DNA of 64,000 nucleotides from Rhizomys pruinosus (lineage: Eukaryota > Chordata > Mammalia > Rodentia > Spalacidae), in the NCBI GenBank assembly GCA_009823505.1, contig VZQC01011939.1:4542238-4606237 (forward strand), written 5' to 3'. The translations under genes were made by a program, and so were the position numbers. A model generated the notes under the pieces. It saw nothing but the letters and a program-made list of their open reading frames with translations. It made no database searches and was not told the DNA's origin. Of the stretch, positions 54,866-64,000 are shown one piece after another (the stretch's first letter is position 1; each line of letters begins with the position of its first letter).

Positions 54866-56042
54866 CAATTGACCCCTTGTCAACTTGACACACAAAACAC
54901 ATCACTATTAAACCACCACCTTTCCAGTTCTTATCCCCAAAGTATGATGTTAACATTAATCACAACCTAAGACAGTACAACCTTAAAAGCCCCACAGTCC
55001 TTAAAATGTCCAAACACTTAAAAGTTCACAGTCTATTAAAAGTCTCTTAACTGTGGGCTGCTGTAAAATCCAAAACAAGTACTGTCTTATTTCAAAGGGA
55101 AGAATCAGGCACACTCAAACAAAACCTAAGTCCAGCAAAGTAGCTCAAGGCTGGACACCTGGGATTCACTCATGATCTTCTGGGCTCCAAATGGTTTCAG
55201 CAGCTCCCCCTCTCCGACTCTGCCATCCATGGCACACACAGCTCATCTCGCAGGCCCAGGCCCACTCCATTCCACACCTGCTGCTGCTCTTGGTGGTCAT
55301 CCCATGGTCCTGGCATCTCCAAAAAGCTGGGGTCACCACTGAGACTGAAGCAGCACCTTCACCAATGGGCTCTTCTGACCTCTCCTGGTGCAAAGCCTCA
55401 GCTTCTCTCCATGACCCCTGCAATCCTAGGGTCTCCACTGCAACTGAGGTGCACTTACACCAATGGTCTTTCCTGACCTGTCACAGTGCCAAGCCTCAGC
55501 TGCTCTCTGTGACCCCCTCAAATTTCAACACCAGAACCATATAGGAGACTCTTACATGTTACCAAGTCCTGCTTCTGGCTTGACATGGAGGCTCAGGCCC
55601 CTTCTGGAATATAGCTTCTGTGTGCTGACCCTGAAGAAATTCTTCCCAGAAGATTTCACCACAGTGATGTTGGTCTCTTGTTACTTACAGCTGATTTTTT
55701 CAGCCCCAGCTAACCAGCATCAATGGTCCCAGTAAAACAAAGGATTCACTTCAGGTTCTGGTCTCTTGTTACTTACAGCCGATTCTTCAGCCCCAGCTGA
55801 CCAGAACCCACAGATTAAACAGTCCTGATGATCTCTGCTTCCCTTTGAAACTAGAAACTTCACAAGCCAGGCCTCCATCTTCTACAACTCCTTCAGCAAA
55901 ACTGCTCCAAGTTCCACAGCAACAATCTGTAGGCATTCAATGATCTTCCCAGCCCAAAGTTCCAAACGCCTCCACAATCCTTCCCCAAAACACCAAGGTC
56001 AGGTCTGTCACAGCAATACCCCACTCTTCTGGTATCAATTTC

Positions 56043-56448
56043 TGTTCTACTTTGTCTTCCATTGCTGTGACAAAACACTCTGACTGACACCAACTTGGGG
56101 AGGAAAGGGTTTATTCAGCTTACATCTCCTGGGTCACAGTTTATCACTCAGGGAGCCCAAGGCAGGAACTCAGGGCAGGAACCCGGAGGCAGGAGCTGAA
56201 GCACAGGCCATGGAGGAATGCTGTTCACTGGCTTGTTCCCCTGGCTCATGCCCAGCCTGCCTTCTTATACGGTACACAACAACCTGCCCAGGGTGGCACC
56301 ACTCATTGTGGACTGGGCCCTCCCACATTGCTTGACAATTAAGACAGTACTCCACAGATGTGGCCACAGGCCAGCCCAAGGGAGCCGATTCCCCAATTGA
56401 GGCTCCCTCAACCCAGGTGTGTCAAGTTGACACTAAAGCTATCCAGCA
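56043..56448 (-). promoter_or_regulatory. MaLR LTR, 5' LTR of the element
   Basis: Minus-strand order: TG start at 56448, TATA-like GTATAAG (56270-56264), intact AATAAA (56115-56110), CA end at 56043. This would be the promoter-bearing copy. It matches the 3' LTR with no indels. Confidence 0.85.
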
Positions 56449-56453
56449 CACAT

Positions 56454-58013
56454 ATCCTATACTTACCAATAGCCATGAGAAGGACCACTTCCGCAGCATC
56501 ATTAAGATTCATCATGGACCACTTCTGTGAGGCTCAGAGATGGACGGGTCCTGTTCTTGCTCTTATCTCTTTTGTGGTGAGCTGGTTCTCCTTGACTGAA
56601 CTATAGGCTGATGCTAGTGCAACTGTGTCTGATTAAGGCTAGCATTAGAGTTTCTGTGAAAATACCCAAACCTCACACCTAAAGATACTCTGTCTCAATT
56701 TCTCATAACCTCTTTCAAGGGAAACCCAATCACTTAGAGGCCTTCCTACAGAAACTTTGGACTCCTGATATATGTAAAAAGCTGAGAACATAAATTTATA
56801 TCTTCTTCTTCCTAGGACCTCATCTCCCAAAGTTTAAAGAGAAATAAATCCTCAGCGCCAAATGGGAGAGGGAGATGTCAGCAGACAAGCAATTTCAGCT
56901 GGCATTTGATGGGCTGTGGCCTGGAGAGCCGCTTAGTAGAAAGAAGGCAGCTGCAAAATGAAATGTTCACAGACACACCAGTCTCCTCCAGAAATGTCTG
57001 GGGAGGCTCTGAACCCAGAAGATCCCCATTCTCAGAATGTAGAGTAACTGTCAGGCATGGCTGAAGTCCAAGTCTCCCCTTTTCACTGTCCCCCAGTTTC
57101 ATTCTCTGTAGGAACATGGCTCACAGAGGACAAAGCACACGGAGCTGAGCACTGCAGAACTAACTGATGATCCACAGACGGAAGAGAAACACACCCAGAA
57201 CTCCCACCTTGGCACCCAGGCAGATGGCACTGTTTGCTGCTGGAGAAAATGAACAGGATTAGGGGACAACAATCTCCTGTTGTGAATAGCAGAAAATCAC
57301 CTGATGAAATCAGCAGCCCAAGTGATGTCATCTGACATGATGCCTAGGCACATACAGGAGTCCCAGTAGGGAGGTGGGTAGGTGGACAGATGGATGAATG
57401 AATGGACAAACAAAATATCAGGGTTCTGTAAACAGGATCAATCATCAAAAAATAGACATGATTAATTATAAGGTATCAATTGGCGTGACAATAGAGACCA
57501 AGTCTCCCGATGTATCTGCAGAGAAGTCAGAAGTAAGGCTGAAGAGAGCCAATGGTATCAACTCTGACCAGGTCTGAGAGCCAGGAGTTCCAAGGGCAGG
57601 GACAGATCAAGGCCTCACTCCAGCAGTCAGGCAGAGAGCCAGAGACTGCTCCCTCCCTCCACCCTTTTTATTCTATTAGGCTTCTGATGGATTGGAGAGT
57701 GCCTGCTACATTAGGGAAGGTGATGGGCTTTAGTCAGTTATAGATTTAAGTGCTAACCTCATCCAGAAACACATCACAGTTCTGCCCAGGAATAATGTTG
57801 AACCAGATGATCTGGGCACCTTATGGTCTATCCAAGCTTATAGCTTATATATAACAGTAACCATGGTGAAAAGAAAAAAGAAGAGGGGAGGGGGGAGAGA
57901 GAGAGGGGAAGAGGGAGGGAGGGAGAGAGGGAGGGAGGGAGGATGGATTAATGGGTAAATGGATAAATGAATGAAAGGATATGAGGACAGCTGGGTGGGT
58001 GGGTAGACAGAGA
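56454..58013. other. Unassigned sequence with a GA-rich tract
   Basis: No gene recognised. 57870-57950 is purine-only or nearly so (AGAGGGGAGGGGGGAGAG, GGGAGGGAGGGAGAG); (GGTG/GGAT)-like phrases occur at 57370-57410. Confidence 0.45.
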
Positions 58014-58018
58014 CTGGG

Positions 58019-58362
58019 TGGATTAGTCACTTTTTGTTGCTGTGTTAGAACCACCATGACCCAGAGAACTTATAAAAGGAAGAGTTTATTTGAGCTTCAG
58101 GTTCCAGGGGAATTAGAGCCCATCGTGGTGGGGAGGCATGGGGGCAGGAGGTGCCAGAACAGAAAGCAGGGGTTCACATCTCCAAGCAGGCACAGGAAGC
58201 AGAGACTGGAGATTGGCAAGGCTTTGTGAACTCTCTAAACCCACCCACAGTGAAGAGCTTCCTGCAGCATGGCCACATGTTCTAAAATCTCCCCAAACAG
58301 CTAGGAACAAAATGTCTGAATACTTGGAGCCTAAGGAGGACATTCTCATTCAAACCACCACA
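58019..58362 (-). mobile_element. MT-type MaLR solo LTR with a perfect TSD
   Basis: 344 bp. On the minus strand it starts TGTGGTGGTTTGAATGAGAA, carries 'CAAATAAACTCTTCC' (poly(A) signal) and ends GACTAATCCA, the layout of rodent MT LTRs. CTGGG at 58014-58018 and 58363-58367 is the 5-bp TSD. Confidence 0.93.
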
Positions 58363-58367
58363 CTGGG

Positions 58368-58729
58368 TATATCAGGCTTTAAGAACATTTCTAATATATA
58401 AAACAAGCACAAGGAAGGAGCCACAATGGAGAGCCCAGGAAAGCCCACAGTCAAGGTATATTATTATGTATGTGAAAATAACTCAAAAATTTTTTAAAGT
58501 TTCCCAATTCCAAATGCTTCTGGTCTTGAGCATCCCAGATAAGAGCTATTCAACCTATATTTTATTTTTCAACTATGTGCATGCATTGTTTTTACTAAAC
58601 ATTCAATTTTAAAGTGAGCAGAAAGCCTTTTATAGCTATGTCATCTGTGGTAAATCCACCATCAGCATGATGTGTAGCGACCTTGAATTTATTTGCTCAC
58701 TCCTTTCCAGTTTACAGAATGTCTCCCTA
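58368..58729. other. Unassigned sequence
   Basis: No gene or repeat recognised. Confidence 0.4.
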
Positions 58730-58870
58730 TCTACTTCTTCAATTTCCACAACTATCCTGGGAGACAGGTACTATTTTCTTATATTTCAGACAGCCACATT
58801 CAGAATACAGAAATAGTACATCCAAGGTTATGTAGCCCAGCTAGAATTGGATCTCAAGCTTCCTCCTTTA
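58730..58870 (+). repeat. MIR-like ancient SINE
   Basis: 'CAACTATCCTGGGAGACAGGTACTATT' and 'ATCCAAGGTTATGTAGCCCAGCTAG' follow the MIR core and 3' order. Confidence 0.7.
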
Positions 58871-60091
58871 ACATGCTTTCCTAAGATGGGAACACTGCAA
58901 TTCACTCACCTGGAATCAATGTATGAAGCTGGCAAATGTCTTGCTGTTCCACAGAACAGGTGTGGAGAGCATTCTTCAAACTGCCTGGCCACATCATATT
59001 CTATGCCTCAGGGCCCAAATCTCTTCCAATTCACCCCCACAGCTTTCATGGCACCACATACAAGCCACAGCCCACAGAATGACTGAAATCCCTCCCCCTG
59101 CCCACTATGAGTACTCTCACCACACCTCTTTCTTTTCCCTGGAGCACAAATGAGCTCCATTTCCTCTCTTAAGATTGGACTCTTCATTATGCTTTCTGGG
59201 GCTCCCCTTGCTTCTCCAGTTTTCAAGCATTCAAATTATTATATATACATGCATAGCTAAATACATAACCTGTTCCCCCACCAGCTTCTATTTCCATCCT
59301 TCCTTGCCAAACCAGTAATCCTAGTCCAGGCCGTGGTCCTCCTGTGTGAAGAAAGTGTTATTCATAGTTTGATGAGAACAGCAAGCCCTGTTGGAGACCT
59401 GAATCCTTTGTGGGAAAGCATGGCCTAACAAAGCCACAGCAAGCAATTAATGGCAGCCAGAGTCTTCAAGAAATTCTTGGAGCTCTGGTACACTTGAGTG
59501 ACTAGGTTGGAAAATTGGTCATTCCATGGGGACTAATGAGCAATTTTCTGTCAGAGTGCAAAGTGCAGGCTGAAAGACAGAACGACAAAGGAGCTTGATT
59601 CCTGGAGGATTTCTCTAACGATCGCTTAGCTCTGCATATTGAGAAGGAAGTTTGGCAGTGCCAACACTGCCAACAACATTCTCATTTATTTTCTCAAAAA
59701 AAAAAAAAAATGGAAAAACCAACCAAAGACCCACTAACAGCCAGGCATCCAGGCTCCACATGGCCAGTCACAGGGAGACAGGCAGCATGGTGGGATCATA
59801 GAGGAGCTGCAGGCAGCTGGCCCTGCTCTGGTTAGTGAGGCTCACACCCACCCACCAGAGGAGACTGGCTCAGTCACAATTTACCGACCTGAATTGTTTC
59901 CCTGTTGTTCCTCAGTGTTTCTGAGCAAGCAGTCTCTTTCAAACGCTTAAGGACTTAGAATCTAGAGTTAACTGCGATTATGGGCCTGGGGCTTGTCTCA
60001 CTAGAAACTCAAACTGAATCTTTCTCTATGTAGAATAGTTCACAGCCAAAAGAACTTCCTGGGGTTATATTGAGAGTTAAAACTATTCTTT
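58871..60091. other. Unique-looking sequence, possible regulatory DNA at 59400-59690
   Basis: No gene or recent repeat. 59400-59690 is of mixed composition with ATTAATGG, CATTCCATGG, GACAAAGG and a perfect 9-bp inverted repeat (annotated separately). A poly(A) run lies at 59696-59710. Confidence 0.35.
59652..59673. promoter_or_regulatory. Perfect inverted repeat with NFI-like half sites
   Basis: TTGGCAGTG, CCAA, CACTGCCAA: nine-base arms and a four-base loop. TTGGC and GCCAA are nuclear factor I half-sites. Regulatory meaning is inference. Confidence 0.35.
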
Positions 60092-60318
60092 AGGAGCTGA
60101 AGGCATGGCTCAAAGGTTAAGAGCACTGGCTGCTCTTGCAGAAAACCCGGGTTCATTTCCCAGCATTCACAAGGAAGCTAACAACCACCCATAGCTCCTG
60201 TTCCAGGGGCTCTAATGCCCTCTTCTGGCCTCGACAGACATTTCATGCCTCGAGTGCACTTGGCACACATGCAAGCAGAACATTCATATGCATAAAATAA
60301 ATAAATAATAAAATACAT
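60092..60318 (+). mobile_element. B2/B3-type SINE, older subfamily
   Basis: GAGCTGAAGGCATGGCTCAAAGG head, GGGTTCATTTCCC B box, CTCCTGTTCCAGGGGCTC body, AATAAATAAATAATAAAAT tail. Confidence 0.88.
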
Positions 60319-60597
60319 TTCACCTACAACAGTTAGTTAAAAATGTTTTCTACCTTTTCAAGTTCAAATGTATATAACAAAGAAATAGAGCATAAAGCCA
60401 AAATCAATACTTTTAATTTTATTAAATGACAACTTGGCACAAATCTGAAATATAGGATTTCAGTATATAATATTAAAAAGTCAAAATATTTGCTAGGTAA
60501 TTTTTCTAATTGAATAGTAGTTTTTCTTTTATATAGACATTTATCCTAACTTATCTATAGAATGAAAAAGAAAAAGTAAGTATTAAGAATAGAATCA

Positions 60598-60816
60598 GGC
60601 TGGAGAGATGGCCTAGGAGGACCCGGGTTCGATCCCCAGCACCCACATGGCGGCCGAGAACCGTCTGAAACTCCGATTCCAGGAGAACTCCAGTTCCAGG
60701 GGAATCCGACACCCTCTTCTGACCTCCGCGGCATTACACGACACGGGTGCACAAACTTGCATGCAGACAGTACATTCACACATACAGAAATAAATAAAAT
60801 TAATAAAAAAAAAATT
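60598..60816 (+). mobile_element. Young B2/B3-type SINE (17-bp duplication, copy 6) lacking the A-B box spacer
   Basis: GGCTGGAGAGATGGCCTAG is followed directly by GAGGACCCGGGTTCG, so about 27 bp, including the end of the A box, are missing. The rest is typical, including the duplication. TTAAGAATAGAATCA at 60583-60597 and 60817-60831 is a perfect 15-bp TSD. Confidence 0.93.
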
Positions 60817-60831
60817 TTAAGAATAGAATCA

Positions 60832-60973
60832 AGCTGGACTTGGTGGCAACATGCCTTTAATCCCAGGACTCAGGAGGCAGAGGCGGGTGGATCTCTGTGA
60901 GTTCAAGGCCAGCCTGATATACAGAGCAACCCTGTCTCAAAAAGACCAAAAAAAAAAAAAAAAAAAAAAAAAA
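60832..60973 (+). mobile_element. B1 SINE, second insertion at the same target
   Basis: AGCTGGACTTGGTGGCAACATGCC to GAGCAACCCTGTCTCAAAAAGACC and a long A run. AAGAATAGAATC occurs on its left (60819-60830) and right (60974-60985), so three copies of the target exist around two SINEs. Confidence 0.9.
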
Positions 60974-61052
60974 AAGAATAGAATCCAAGAGCAGCCATGC
61001 AAGTGTGAGGACAGGAGTTTGTATCTACAGAACCCATTTTAAAATCCAGACA

Positions 61053-61194
61053 GGTGTACTGGAGACGTGGCTCAGCAATTAAGATCACTGGCTGCTCTGG
61101 CAGAAGACCCTCTTCAGGCATCCGCAGGTATTGCACACATGGGTACATTTACAGACAGACAGAACACCCATATGCATTAAATAAAAGAAAAAAA
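61053..61194 (+). repeat. B2/B3-type SINE with a large internal deletion
   Basis: GGTGTACTGGAGACGTGGCTCAGC head runs from GCTCTGGCAGAAGACC straight to CTCTTCAGGCATCCGCAGG; the B box and central body are missing. Confidence 0.75.
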
Positions 61195-62755
61195 ATACTT
61201 TTTTAATCCAAACAGACATGACAGCCGTCTGTAATCTCACCACTCAAGAAGGCATTGCAGAAGATCCTGGAAGAACCAGCTAGCTGGATTAGCCAGGACT
61301 GGTGAGCACAGGTAAGCAAGAGACCCTATCTCAATAAATACAGCAGAGAGTGATTGGGGAAGATACCCAATGTCAACATCAAGCTTCCATATGCACACAT
61401 TCACATGTGCACACACATGCTCCCACACGCATGTACACCACTCACATATATACATGCCAAAAAAGTAGAATACAGCCTAACAGGCAAAAAAGCAAAGCAC
61501 ATAAACAATTCAGAAGTGAGAAAATCCTCCAGGCCAATATGAAGCAACAAAACCCAGCCTGGAAGGGACTAAACCAGGGTCACCATTTTAATCCTGAGTG
61601 TTGATTGTTTCCCATGGTGAGCTACGGCTTCCTGGAGACTGATGTTCACTGCCCTGCCCAGAATCATAAGAGTGCACTGGATTGCATATGACCTAGCCTG
61701 AGAAATTATGACAACTCAAAATTTGAAGTGCAATTTCTACTGAGAGTGTATTGTTTTTACACAATTATAACTCAAGCAACTATAAGTTAAATGATGTTAA
61801 GTTGGGGGCCGTAAAGGTGTGTGTGCATGTGTATGTGTGTGTGAATGTGTGTGTATATATGTGGGTGTATGTCCAAATGTGTGTGAGCTGAGAGGGATCA
61901 AATATGGAATTAAGGAAAATATAAAATAAGCCATAAAACCAACTTACCTGCTGAATAAACTATATCTACATTATAGTAACTACTATGTTTCTGTCAATAA
62001 TAGTTCAGTAAGTTCAGGATAGATGAGGGACACTGCATGGGCTTCTGTAGGGATGGGTGGTGAGGTTCAGAGGCCCAAAAGACCCTCCTGCATACGTGGA
62101 GGTGGGCGGTGAGGTTCAAAGACTCGACAAGGTCCTCCTGGATATAGCTTCTCTTTACTATTGAGCCTTGGCTTCCTTGTGCAATGCACCCCTCAGATAA
62201 CCCATAAGCTGGAGTGACACCATGCTCCCCAATCTCCTCACCCAAAGCCCGAAGCTCAGAAGACAGGACACCTAGTCCTGTCTAGTGCATGCTACCATAT
62301 GTCCCTTCAAATGTCAGGGCAGAGCTGTCACATGGCCATTTATGAACCAGTGACCAAAGGGCAGAACACCACTACCTCACTTTCATCCCCAGGTAGGTAC
62401 TGCCCATGTTACGGAAGAACAAGACCATTGGCTGCTGAATACAATACAAGCTCCCATGGTAAGACCAGGTGAATGGGTAAGCATCCCACAGCCTCTCACA
62501 CTCTCCAGGAGGGAGCATGTGGCAATGGCCGTGAGTTGACATAGAGTCCAAGCCCCTGGGAACAGAGCTCTGCTGGGAAACCACTCTGCCTGTGGTGCTT
62601 TGGCAGGGCCTCATTAGCAAACAGAAACAGCTGAAAAGAAAAAAGAAAAGAAAAGAAAAGAAAAAAAAATAACTTGGCCATGCACCCTTAGGCATGAGAC
62701 TGCTCAAATCATAAAGAAAAAGGTTAGAATACAATGTGTCAATAAGATCCAAGTT
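61195..62755. other. Mostly unassigned; simple repeats and a small duplication
   Basis: No gene recognised. A 48-bp-period imperfect duplication (TGGGTGGTGAGGTTCA at 62055, TGGGCGGTGAGGTTCA at 62103), a GT-rich stretch (61815-61885) and (AAAAG)n at 62636-62668 are present. 61210-61345 may be a diverged B1-like SINE. Confidence 0.4.
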
Positions 62756-62866
62756 TTGACAAGTATGGTGGCATATGCCTTAATACTAACACTTGGGAGG
62801 CTGAGGCAGGAGAATTGCCACAAGTTGGAAGCCAGCCTGGGCTACATAGTGGGTTTTAAGAAAACA
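62756..62866 (+). repeat. B1-like monomer, old
   Basis: AAGTATGGTGGCATATGCC, CTTGGGAGGCTGAGGCAGGAG, AGCCAGCCTGGGCTACATAG. Closer to a proto-B1 or B4-type body than to young B1. Confidence 0.65.
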
Positions 62867-62872
62867 AAACAG

Positions 62873-63028
62873 AGCCAGATGTGGTGGTGCAATCTTTAAT
62901 CCCAGCACTCGGGAGGCAGAGGCAGGTGGATCTCTGTGAGTTCAAGGCCAGCCTGGTCTACAGAGCAAGCTCCAGGCCAGCTGAGACTAAAAGGGAGACC
63001 TGTCTCAAAAATACCAAAAAAAAAAAAA
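62873..63028 (+). mobile_element. B1 SINE
   Basis: AGCCAGATGTGGTGGTGCAATC, ATCCCAGCACTCGGGAGGC, GGGAGACCTGTCTCAAAAATACC, poly(A). Confidence 0.92.
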
Positions 63029-63353
63029 GAGAAAACAAAAAAATCCTGATTTTTGTACTAAAAACTAAACAGCGCATGCAAATTGATCTGTGATTTTTGT
63101 GTGATTTTTATTTCATGGCAGTTATTTGTGGTTTTGTGTGAGAGCTGTGCTCCATGCAAGCTGTGTGAATAGACTGTCCCTCTGAGGAGGCCTTGAAAAG
63201 GGACACTGGTTGGCATCATTCATTGTGGAGGAGCGGGGAGGAGGTGCTGATTAGCAAATCTCCCCGTGTCCCTATATTTTTTACCTGCTATCAGAAACGT
63301 GTTTACTTTGTGATTTTCAATCTAATAAATGCCTTTGTAAAGAATAGAACTTC
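63029..63353. other. Unassigned sequence
   Basis: No gene or repeat recognised. Confidence 0.4.
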
Positions 63354-63640
63354 AGGGGCTGGAGAGATGCTCAGTGATTAAGAGCAATACTTCCCTTACA
63401 GAGGATCTGAGTTCGGTTCCCAGCACCTACCTCAGACAGTACATAGGACAGTTCTCAGCTGCCTGTAACTCCAGTTCCAGAGGATCTGATACTCTCTTAT
63501 GCTTTCTGTAAGTACTTGCACACACACGTGCATCACACACACAAACACATACACACATACTCACAAACACACATGTATACATTCACACACACAGACACAC
63601 ACTCATATGTAATATTCACAGACACACATATACACACCAT
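63354..63640 (+). mobile_element. B2/B3-type SINE followed by a (CA)n-rich tract
   Basis: GGGGCTGGAGAGATGCTCAGTG head, GAGTTCGGTTCCCAGCACC B-box region, CTCCAGTTCCAGAGGATC body to about 63515, then CA-rich imperfect repeats. Confidence 0.85.
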
Positions 63641-64000
63641 AATTTTTTATTGAGATTTTGTGCATTTCATATAAGATTTCTTAATCAAACTTAGACCCAT
63701 TTCCCCTTCCTTGCCCCCCACCCTGCCAGAGCTCATGCATTCTGCCGTACATGACTTTTATCTTTTCTCGGCCCTTTTTGAATTTTTGGGTGCAGAAGTT
63801 TACTATTTTGGGCAGAAGTTTATTGTTTCAGTTAGCTCTTTGACCCAGTCTTTTTCCTCCTCCTCCTCCTCCTCTTCCTCCTCCTCCTCCCCTTCTTCTT
63901 CTTCTTCTTCTTCTTCTTCTTCTTCTTCTTCTTCTTCTTCTTTTCTTCTTTTCTCTTCTTCTTTCCAATTTGTATCACTCCAAAATATGTGTACATACAC
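63641..64000 (-). mobile_element. L1 3' end, minus strand, cut by the window edge
   Basis: The reverse complement reads AGAATGCATGAGCTCTGGCAGGG and the G-rich tract, ending near 63641 in CAATAAAAAATT. It matches the 3' UTR ends at 26515-26630 and 34130-34200. A pyrimidine microsatellite (63857-63960) interrupts it. The element continues beyond base 64000. Confidence 0.88.
63857..63960 (+). repeat. (CCT)n/(TTC)n microsatellite
   Basis: Pure pyrimidine for about 100 bp: CCT units, then about 17 TTC units. Expanded from the GAAGGAAGAAG phrase present in other copies of this L1 3' UTR (near 26388). Confidence 0.95.

Larger units (their letters stand above)
54460..56448 (-). mobile_element. Complete two-LTR MaLR (ERVL-type) element, non-coding
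   Basis: Two direct 406-bp LTRs (54460-54865 and 56043-56448), each starting TG and ending CA, flank 1177 bp of interior. CACAT at 54455-54459 and 56449-56453 is a perfect 5-bp TSD. On the minus strand the interior begins with TTGATACCAGAAGAGTGGGG, the primer-binding-site region style of MaLR elements, so the element runs right to left. No gag, pol or env frame exists; MaLRs normally lack coding capacity and rely on ERVL proteins in trans. The LTRs differ at about 23 of 406 positions by my count (5.7%), with no indels. Two internal direct repeats are present (period 98 near 55360 and 88 near 55671). Confidence 0.92.

Noticed and set aside
55166..55735. ORFs of 90-117 codons between the MaLR LTRs
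   Set aside because: No similarity to retroviral proteins recognised; MaLR interiors are normally non-coding, and these frames cross internal direct repeats.
60598..60640. tRNA gene candidates at SINE heads
   Set aside because: A and B boxes belong to tRNA-derived SINEs; no cloverleaf with a proper acceptor stem was found in any copy.

Overview
The window is nuclear DNA of a muroid rodent. It carries rodent-restricted SINEs (B1, B2/B3-type tRNA-derived, B4 composite, ID-like), rodent MaLR LTRs of the MT type, and LINE-1 elements with monomeric 5' promoters. The dominant young SINE (with a 17-bp internal duplication) and the L1 promoter monomers do not look like those I know from mouse or rat, so I favour a non-Mus, non-Rattus muroid; I cannot name the species. 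I see no functional host protein-coding gene, rRNA or tRNA gene. The stretch reads as intergenic or deep-intronic DNA whose history is nested retrotransposition plus several minisatellites. All alignments, counts and family assignments were made by eye.

Layout. 1-3.2 kb: unassigned sequence with an L1 3' UTR remnant. 3.2-9.3 kb: an old full-length L1 on the + strand with a 17-bp target-site duplication (TSD), broken ORFs and two SINE insertions. 9.4-17.5 kb: SINEs, an unidentified 114-codon ORF, a perfect 63-bp tandem duplication, a TMEM126A processed pseudogene and a B4 SINE holding a 5S-rRNA-like patch. 17.5-20.8 kb: two minisatellites. 21-24.8 kb: SINEs, microsatellites, a MIR and unique sequence. 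24.8-30.6 kb: one decayed L1 carrying four later insertions. 30.6-35.7 kb: older L1 pieces and MaLR solo LTRs, one split by a young truncated L1.

35.72-41.40 kb (- strand): a full-length L1 with open ORF1 and ORF2 of the expected lengths, the catalytic motifs in place, a short intergenic spacer, a TATA-containing promoter monomer, an A-rich tail and a 13-bp TSD. It is the best candidate here for a functional system.

41.4-54.4 kb: SINEs, an ancient L1 carrying an RPL13 processed pseudogene, two minisatellites and a unique segment that could be conserved non-coding DNA. 54.46-56.45 kb: a complete two-LTR non-coding MaLR element (- strand) with a perfect 5-bp TSD. 56.5-64 kb: a solo MT-type LTR, a MIR, more SINEs, unique sequence and an L1 3' end running off the window.

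How the parts relate: the L1 ORF2 endonuclease and reverse transcriptase are the machinery expected to mobilise the SINEs and processed pseudogenes. The window shows its marks repeatedly: A-rich tails, 9-17 bp TSDs, TTTT/A-type target sites, 5' truncation and one insertion-associated deletion.
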